The position numbers were made by a program, and so were the translations under genes. Positions 58,596 through 64,000 of a stretch of 64,000 nucleotides of DNA are shown here, piece after piece. Source of the DNA: an uncultured Prevotellaceae bacterium (GTDB lineage: Bacteria > Bacteroidota > Bacteroidia > Bacteroidales > Bacteroidaceae). The DNA is taken from assembly GCA_947167935.1 (NCBI GenBank), contig CAMVJU010000003.1, positions 62,001 to 126,000 of the forward strand. The letters run 5' to 3'. The stretch's first letter is position 1, and the number at the start of each line of letters is the position of its first letter. The notes below the pieces were generated by a model that saw nothing but the letters and a program-made list of their open reading frames with translations, had not been told where the DNA came from and did no database searches.

Positions 58596-59858
58596 ATGTC
58601 ACAGCCATTAGCAGAAAGACTGCGTCCGCGTACCCTTGACGACTACATCGGGCAGAAGCACCTGGTGGGTGAAGGGGCCGTGCTCCGACGGATGATTGAG
58701 TCGGGACGCATCGCTTCGTTTATCCTCTGGGGACCGCCGGGGGTGGGGAAGACCACGCTGGCGCAGATCATCGCACACCGTCTGGAGACGCCGTTCTATA
58801 CGCTGAGTGCCGTGACCAGCGGCGTGAAGGACGTGCGCGACGTGATTGAGAAGGCGCAGAAGGGCCGCTTCTTCAACGAGGCATCGCCCATCCTCTTCAT
58901 CGACGAGATTCACCGCTTCTCGAAGTCGCAGCAGGACTCGCTGCTCGGCGCTGTGGAGCGTGGCATCGTCACCCTGATTGGCGCCACGACGGAGAATCCC
59001 TCCTTCGAGGTGATCAGACCCTTGCTCTCACGCTGCCAGGTATATGTGCTGCAGCCGTTGGAGAAAGACGACCTGCTGGAGCTGCTGCATCGCGCCATCA
59101 CCACCGACGTCATTCTGAAGGAGCGAAACATCGAGCTGAAGGAGACGGGAGCCCTGCTCCGCTATAGCGGCGGCGATGCACGCAAGCTGCTGAATATACT
59201 GGAGCTCGTAGTCGAGAATAATGTTGTCATCACAGATCAGTTGGTGGAGGCTACTCTGCAGCAGAATCCGCTGGCCTACGACAAGGAGGGCGAGATGCAC
59301 TACGACATCATCTCAGCCTTTATCAAGAGCATCCGCGGCAGCGACCCCGACGGCGCCCTTTACTGGATGGCCCGGATGATTGAGGGTGGGGAAGATCCGC
59401 AGTTCATCGCCCGCCGTATGGTCATCAGCGCCAGCGAGGATATCGGCCTGGCCAATCCCAACGCCCTGCTGCTGGCCAATGCCGCCTTCGATACGGTGAT
59501 GAAGATAGGGTGGCCCGAGGCGCGTATCGCCCTGGCTGAGTGCTGCGTCTATCTGGCCACGTCGCCGAAGAGTAACTCGGCCTATCTGGCCATCGACGAT
59601 GCCCTTGCCCATGTGCGTGAGACGGGTAATCTGCCTGTGCCGCTGCACCTGCGCAATGCACCCACGAAGCTGATGAAGCAGCTGGGCTATAGCGACGGCT
59701 ACAAGTATCCGCACGATTTCCCCGGTCATTTCACGCAGCAGCAGTATTTGCCCGACGAACTTGTGCAGCAGCGCTTTTGGCATGCACAACATTCGCCCGC
59801 AGAGCAGAAACTCCACGAGCGAATGATAAGCTATTGGGGCGACCGCTTCAAGGACTGA
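58596..59858 (+). CDS. rarA: Replication-associated recombination protein A (AAA+ ATPase)
   Basis: 420 aa clamp-loader-like ATPase (MgsA/WRNIP1 family) acting at stalled forks. MSQPLAERLRPRTLDDYIGQ, Walker A LWGPPGVGKTTLA, Walker B PILFIDEIHRFSKSQQD, sensor 1 IGATTENPSFEV, and the C-terminal IRGSDPDGALYWMARMIEGGEDP, YKYPHDFPGHFTQQQYLP. Complete. Its stop is immediately followed by the stop of the convergent pectate lyase gene, with no space for a terminator between them. Confidence 0.96.
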   Translation: MSQPLAERLRPRTLDDYIGQKHLVGEGAVLRRMIESGRIASFILWGPPGVGKTTLAQIIAHRLETPFYTLSAVTSGVKDVRDVIEKAQKGRFFNEASPILFIDEIHRFSKSQQDSLLGAVERGIVTLIGATTENPSFEVIRPLLSRCQVYVLQPLEKDDLLELLHRAITTDVILKERNIELKETGALLRYSGGDARKLLNILELVVENNVVITDQLVEATLQQNPLAYDKEGEMHYDIISAFIKSIRGSDPDGALYWMARMIEGGEDPQFIARRMVISASEDIGLANPNALLLANAAFDTVMKIGWPEARIALAECCVYLATSPKSNSAYLAIDDALAHVRETGNLPVPLHLRNAPTKLMKQLGYSDGYKYPHDFPGHFTQQQYLPDELVQQRFWHAQHSPAEQKLHERMISYWGDRFKD

Positions 59859-61907
59859 CTAAAGCACCACGGCCTTGTGTCCGCCAATAATGTAAATGCC
59901 TTTCTTGGTGGTGGTTACATGGCGTCCGTCGAGTGAATAGACGGCGTTGTTGAATCGTATAATGTTTGTTTCGGAATTGTCAACCTGTATGATGCCGGTT
60001 GGCTGACTGACGTGCAATGTCAGTATGAGGCATGTCTGACTTCCCTTCGGCGTAAAGGTGAAGGTGCCACTGAAAGGCTCTTCATAACTGATGCTGTGTG
60101 TGATGCTGCCGGGTGTGGCATCACGTGCGGGGAAAGGGTAGGCGTCGGCGTTGTAGGTCGTGCCGTTGACTTCGCTCAGATAGCTGCTGCCGCCATCGGC
60201 GTTGGCATAGCCGTAGAAATCAACGCTGGAAAACTGAAGGCCGGCAGGCAGCGTGAGCTTGTACTGACGGTTGGCTGAGTATTTGATGGTGCCGTAGTTG
60301 CCGGTAGCGGGTGTGCCCGTCTGATTCATCTTGAAGCCGCCGCTGAACGTCCAGTCGCCGTTGGAAGTCTGGCCGCTGATGTCGTAGCTGCTATATTGCG
60401 ACTCACCCACGTTGATGACCTTGCCCTGCGGCTCGCCGCCCTCGTTCTGGGCAGCGGTGATGTCGGCCACCAGCGAGTTGAGGTAAACCTCAAGCATGGT
60501 GTAGCCCTCGTCGTTGAGGGTGTTGCAGTCGTTTTTGTCGTTAGGATTCAGTCCGTTGGCCGTCTCCCACTCGTCGGGCATACCGTCGCCGTCGGTGTCG
60601 ACGGGTGCCTCGGTGCTGTTCAGCGTGGGCCAGGCGCTCCAGTCGCTGCCGGCACCAGCAGGCTTGTTGTCGTCCTGCGTGTTGATAAAGCCGCTGCTCA
60701 GTCCGTTGCCTGTATGGCTGGCCTTGCCATTGCGGGTGTCGCTGATCATCATCTCATCGAAGCTATCGCGGCTTTTCGAGCAGCCCACATAGCTCAGCAC
60801 ACGTTCGTAAGCCTGAGCCGCCGTGTGAGTAGTGGTGTAGATGAAGGGCATGGGTTCGGTGAGACGGATGCTGTCGCGGGTGGCCTGTGTCCATGTGCCG
60901 TCGCAGTCGGAGGCGTTTACCTGCTGGATGATGCCGATATTCCAGTTGTCGGCGGTCACATCGCTATACTTCGAGTTGTAATTGCCCGTGACGTAGTATT
61001 TCCCCCACAGATGAAGGGCGGGAGCATAGGCCGGATACTCGGCCACATAGCTGTTGGTGCGGATGCCGATACCGGCTATACGCTTGCCTTTGTTATTGGT
61101 GGGTGAGCCCGGTCCGGGCTTATAGTAGTTGTTCACGATGTTTACCGTCATGCCCTCACCGCCGTAGCAACCATTGCTGCCCCAGTTGTAGATGACGTTG
61201 TTGCGCATGTCCATACGCTCGTCGAGCTGTGTGGTGGGACGCGGGCCGAGGCGCGGCGTACGCGAAGTGTGATGGGCGATGAGGTTGTGGTGGAACGAGG
61301 CACCGCTGCCGCCCCAGTTGCCGCCGTAGCCGTGGGCACCCTTCGAATGGCCGCTGTTGACAAGGCTCTGTGCCACGAGGCACCACTGTACGGTGGTGTT
61401 CTTGTTGCCGAGGACGGAGAGGCACTCGTCGATGCTCCACGACACGGAGCAATGGTCAATCATCCAGTCCTGCTTGTCAAACCCACCGAAGCCGTCCCAG
61501 CCGTCGGCACCGTCTTTCTTCACATTCTTGTTGCCAAGACGGAAACGCATATAGCGCACGATGACGTTGTTGCCGCTGATGTTCACGGGATAGTCGGCGA
61601 TGCAGATGCCGTCGCCAGGAGCTGTCTGGCCGGCAATGGTGGTATTGCTGGGGATGCTGAGCGATGACTCCAAGTGAATGGTGCCGCTGATGTCGAAGAC
61701 AATGGTCTTCGCGCCTTGTTGCTGTAAGCACCAGCGCAACGACTGATAGCCGCTATCCTTGAGGTTCTTCACATGGAGCACCTTACCACCACGTCCACCA
61801 GTGACGTAGCGACCGAAACCCTCAGCACCAGGGAAGGCGGGTGTCAACTCTTGCGCCTGGAGGGTAAGTACCACGAAAAAGGTTAGGAAGGAAAGAATTA
61901 TTTTCAT
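59859..61907 (-). CDS. Exported pectate lyase (PL1-like) with T9SS-type tail
   Basis: 682 aa. Signal peptide (MKIILSFLTFFVVLTLQAQ). Parallel beta-helix catalytic domain: PAFPGAEGFGRYVTGGRGGKVLHV, SNTTIAGQTAPGDGICI, VIVRYMRFRLGN, WMIDHCSVSWSIDE and SRTPRLGPRPTTQLDERMDMRNNVIYNWG, as in Bacteroidota PL1-type pectate lyases. Then a calcium-binding TSP3/EF-hand-like segment (DTDGDGMPDEWETANGLNPND), a beta domain, and the tail AVYSLDGRHVTTTKKGIYIIGGHKAVVL. Cleaves polygalacturonate outside the cell. The open frame begins 13 codons earlier, but only ATG 61907 gives a normal signal peptide. Confidence 0.9.
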   Translation of the reverse strand: MKIILSFLTFFVVLTLQAQELTPAFPGAEGFGRYVTGGRGGKVLHVKNLKDSGYQSLRWCLQQQGAKTIVFDISGTIHLESSLSIPSNTTIAGQTAPGDGICIADYPVNISGNNVIVRYMRFRLGNKNVKKDGADGWDGFGGFDKQDWMIDHCSVSWSIDECLSVLGNKNTTVQWCLVAQSLVNSGHSKGAHGYGGNWGGSGASFHHNLIAHHTSRTPRLGPRPTTQLDERMDMRNNVIYNWGSNGCYGGEGMTVNIVNNYYKPGPGSPTNNKGKRIAGIGIRTNSYVAEYPAYAPALHLWGKYYVTGNYNSKYSDVTADNWNIGIIQQVNASDCDGTWTQATRDSIRLTEPMPFIYTTTHTAAQAYERVLSYVGCSKSRDSFDEMMISDTRNGKASHTGNGLSSGFINTQDDNKPAGAGSDWSAWPTLNSTEAPVDTDGDGMPDEWETANGLNPNDKNDCNTLNDEGYTMLEVYLNSLVADITAAQNEGGEPQGKVINVGESQYSSYDISGQTSNGDWTFSGGFKMNQTGTPATGNYGTIKYSANRQYKLTLPAGLQFSSVDFYGYANADGGSSYLSEVNGTTYNADAYPFPARDATPGSITHSISYEEPFSGTFTFTPKGSQTCLILTLHVSQPTGIIQVDNSETNIIRFNNAVYSLDGRHVTTTKKGIYIIGGHKAVVL

Positions 61908-61960
61908 TTGTTTGTAGTTCGTGTGGGTGTCGTTATTGGCCCCCACTTGCCTTTTGTATA

Positions 61961-61994
61961 AAAAACTCCCCGACGGCTCATTGCCGCCGGGGAG
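61961..61994 (-). terminator. Intrinsic terminator for the partial gene at 62023
   Basis: On the minus strand CTCCCCGGCGGC pairs with GCCGTCGGGGAG (12 bp with one G-U), loop AATGA, followed by six T. Confidence 0.85.
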
Positions 61995-62022
61995 CTGAAT
62001 GTTGTGTTAGCTGTAAGAAGGA

Positions 62023-64000
62023 TTACTTCTGCATCATCTTCTTACCGTTCTTAATGACAACGCCCTTGTAGTTGGCGTCCACCTTCTGACCAGCGAGGTT
62101 GTAGATAGCGCCGTTGAAGGCCTTCTCAGCAACCATCGACTCGATACCAGAACCCTCTTTCTCGAATACCTGTACCTTGCTGATCTTCACAGTACCAACA
62201 AGCCAGCCCTGCTGCCACAGCACGTGAGCATCGTTGCCAGTAGTGGTAACACCCTGATAGTTGTCGAAAGCGAAGTCGTAAGCCTTAGTGGTCTGGCTGG
62301 CAGTAACGTCATAGACGTGCTGGTCGGCACCATTCCAGGTACCCATGTTCACCTGAACCTGTCCGTCAACGGGGATGGTAGCGTAGAAGCGAACTACGTA
62401 GTCATGACCCTGAGTGACGTTGAACCAGTCGAGAGCGAAGAGCTGCAAATCCCAGATGTTTGCCTGCTTAACGGTGTTGGTCACAACAAGTGCACCATCT
62501 TCCACGTCATAGCTTGCTCCTTCGGGAACACCCATGTTATAGTACGGATAACCGGTCTCGGTGGTCCAATCCTTCTCGGCAATAAGTTTACCGGGCTCAG
62601 CGGGTTCCTCAGAAGCGGGTCCGTAGTACTCCAGCTCGAAGTTATCCCAGATGCACCAAGTATCGGTGCGGGTACCCTTGACACCTACGGTGAGCTTGCC
62701 GTCAGTTACGATGACGGTGATGGGCTCCACTTGATACTTGCCAGCGGTGAAGGAGTCGGAGAGCTTGTCCATACTTGTTCCACGGTCTTCTGCTTCCATG
62801 TCGATGAACTTAGAGGTAGCGTCGTTGGCGTAGACAACGGGATAATCGGTGCCGTCATAAGCATCGGTGTAGTCAGTGAGGGCAGCCTGGGCATTCAGGA
62901 TGTACTTGCCGTTGGGCACCTCGATAGTCTGGCTCAGTGTAAAGGCTGCTTGCCATGACTCTGCACATTTGTTCTCGTTCTTACCACCGCAGAGATTCTG
63001 GTTGCTGGCCTCCATAGTCCAAGCGCCCTGATTGCGGTTGTTGCGGTTGAAGTTCGGGTCGAGAATCAGGAAGGTAGCATCCATAGGATCCTCCTCAGTA
63101 GCTTCTGCGAGTCCGGCAACAGCCTGCTCATGAGATGCAATAACCCACATAGCCTTCTCGTCACCGGCAGGCAGGTTGCGTGCAAGCACAGTGTTTTCAG
63201 TGCCGTCCCAACCGTAGTAGTTGAGCGTATCGACAGTGATGTAGTAAACATAGACGGGGTTGCCATCCATATCTTCGCCAAGTTCCTCACCCTTGATAAT
63301 GTTCAAGGCTGCAGGAGTGCCATTGTCCATCCACTCACCATTGAAGTAGTATTGTTCGCCACCATTGCTGGCCTGAGTCTCCATGAAGTAGGTGCCGTTC
63401 TCCTGCTTGTGAAGAATGACATACTCGGGATGCTTGACGAGCGAACCCTGGGTGCCCCAGCTGTTAGCGCAGCCCCATGCCATAGTGGTGCTCACGTTGA
63501 CCAGATAGTACTTGCCGTCTGCAAAGTCAGCAATGTCGAGTTCCTGAGGATTCTCAGCAGCGGGTGCAATCTCGATGCTGGATATCAGGATGTTGCCAGT
63601 GCCAGAATACTTCTGGAAGGTATAGGTGCCAGCACCCAGACCGAACTCGATGATGTTGGCATCCTCGAAGAGCTTCAGGTCGGCAGCCTCAGCAAGCTCG
63701 ACTACAATAGAGTCGTTGCCAGCCTGATCCTTATAGGTGACTTCCATCATCTCCATGTGAGCATAGTTGGTGCCACTGACGTTGACATAGCACTTGCGGT
63801 CGTTGACCTGCGAGCCGTCCTCAGCATCTTCGGCATCAATGTTCTTACAAGAGTTCTTCGAGCAGATAACCTTCACGGTGACGGAGTCGCCCTCGGCTAC
63901 CTGGAAGGTGATGTTGGTGTTGCTCATCTGGATGTAGCGCTCATTGCCTGCGGGCACCTGATACTGCTCGTCCTTCAAAGCCTTGAAAGTCAGATCCTTC
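62023..64000 (-). CDS. Exported protein with carbohydrate-binding-like module and T9SS-type tail, 5' end outside window
   Basis: The frame is open to the window's edge; the apparent start at 63978 is an internal TTG, so the signal peptide lies beyond 64000. The visible 659 residues hold several beta-sandwich-like segments. Near the C-terminus is a CBM4/9-like stretch (DWFNVTQGHDYVVRFYATIPVDGQVQVNMG, then WQQGWLVGTVKISKVQVFE), followed by the sorting-like tail AIYNLAGQKVDANYKGVVIKNGKKMMQK. No catalytic motif recognised. It ends at a strong terminator. Possibly a glycan-binding partner of the pectate lyase, but they are separated by this terminator. Confidence 0.75.
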   Translation of the reverse strand, partial: KDLTFKALKDEQYQVPAGNERYIQMSNTNITFQVAEGDSVTVKVICSKNSCKNIDAEDAEDGSQVNDRKCYVNVSGTNYAHMEMMEVTYKDQAGNDSIVVELAEAADLKLFEDANIIEFGLGAGTYTFQKYSGTGNILISSIEIAPAAENPQELDIADFADGKYYLVNVSTTMAWGCANSWGTQGSLVKHPEYVILHKQENGTYFMETQASNGGEQYYFNGEWMDNGTPAALNIIKGEELGEDMDGNPVYVYYITVDTLNYYGWDGTENTVLARNLPAGDEKAMWVIASHEQAVAGLAEATEEDPMDATFLILDPNFNRNNRNQGAWTMEASNQNLCGGKNENKCAESWQAAFTLSQTIEVPNGKYILNAQAALTDYTDAYDGTDYPVVYANDATSKFIDMEAEDRGTSMDKLSDSFTAGKYQVEPITVIVTDGKLTVGVKGTRTDTWCIWDNFELEYYGPASEEPAEPGKLIAEKDWTTETGYPYYNMGVPEGASYDVEDGALVVTNTVKQANIWDLQLFALDWFNVTQGHDYVVRFYATIPVDGQVQVNMGTWNGADQHVYDVTASQTTKAYDFAFDNYQGVTTTGNDAHVLWQQGWLVGTVKISKVQVFEKEGSGIESMVAEKAFNGAIYNLAGQKVDANYKGVVIKNGKKMMQK

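Noticed and set aside
1..64000. tRNA, rRNA or tmRNA genes
   Set aside because: No T-loop-like GGTTCGAnTCC with matching acceptor stems and no rRNA-like stretches were seen on either strand by eye; a tRNAscan run would be decisive.

Overview
This window is a piece of a Bacteroidota chromosome, most likely from Prevotellaceae (Prevotella or a close relative). Start sites are repeatedly preceded by the Bacteroidota -7 promoter element TAnnTTTG. Exported proteins end in short type IX secretion (T9SS) type C-terminal domains. The gene families are also typical: DUF4421, DUF4954, a PorE-like OmpA lipoprotein, anSME with a Ser-type sulfatase, and recF-DUF721. No rRNA, tRNA or CRISPR array was seen. 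The species cannot be fixed from the sequence.

Layout. 0-3.7 kb (-): pepD, a Ser-type sulfatase and its radical-SAM maturase (cut by the window start). 3.8-5.7 kb: a flippase-like membrane protein divergent from rsmA. 5.8-6.1 kb: a promoter-terminator unit with no ORF (candidate ncRNA). 6.1-10.9 kb: thioredoxin-like protein, SDR, and three lipoproteins, two of them paralogues separated by about 0.9 kb of repeats and hairpins. 10.9-16.7 kb: aminotransferase, DUF4954, hflX, nucleotide-sugar epimerase. 16.8-22.9 kb (-): a helicase-exonuclease fusion, ruvA, a TlpA-like lipoprotein, an FKBP lipoprotein, glyS. 23-28.7 kb: a small T9SS-type protein, frr, rsgA, porE-like, an RsmF-type methyltransferase. 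28.8-36.4 kb: DUF1846, PAP2, ribH, a TPR protein, recF, DUF721, an S9 peptidase. 36.4-41 kb: a corrinoid methyl-transfer locus. 41.3-56.2 kb (-): a seven-gene run with VanX-like, cupin, DUF4421 and acid phosphatase proteins, a 3363-residue LamG protein, a coupled 46-residue ORF and a 410-residue exported protein. 56.2-57.6 kb: mobile-element debris. 57.7-64 kb: a conserved acidic protein, rarA, a pectate lyase and a truncated exported protein.

Two things stand out. First, the corrinoid locus: one polypeptide joins a UroD-type methyltransferase, the homocysteine domain of MetH and a B12-binding module. It has no folate domain. It faces an MtaA-like methyltransferase and a stand-alone MetH-type activation domain. 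This suggests methionine synthesis, or another thiol methylation, from a donor other than methyl-folate.

Second, several repeat families lie in intergenic DNA and also in frame inside conserved housekeeping genes. (a) A CTCACCT heptamer reads as the same heptapeptide, SHLSPLT, in all three frames. (b) Purine-rich AGAGGA tracts. (c) Palindromes of the CCCCTCCC-n-GGGAGGGG type; twice, an inverted pair flanks a start codon. (d) Arrays of a 21-bp unit, GGAGGCTCC plus an A/T run, at five intergenic sites. Families a to c have lengthened anSME, RsmA, RsgA, PorE, the RsmF-type protein, RecF and the MetH-like fusion, and have supplied parts of signal peptides.
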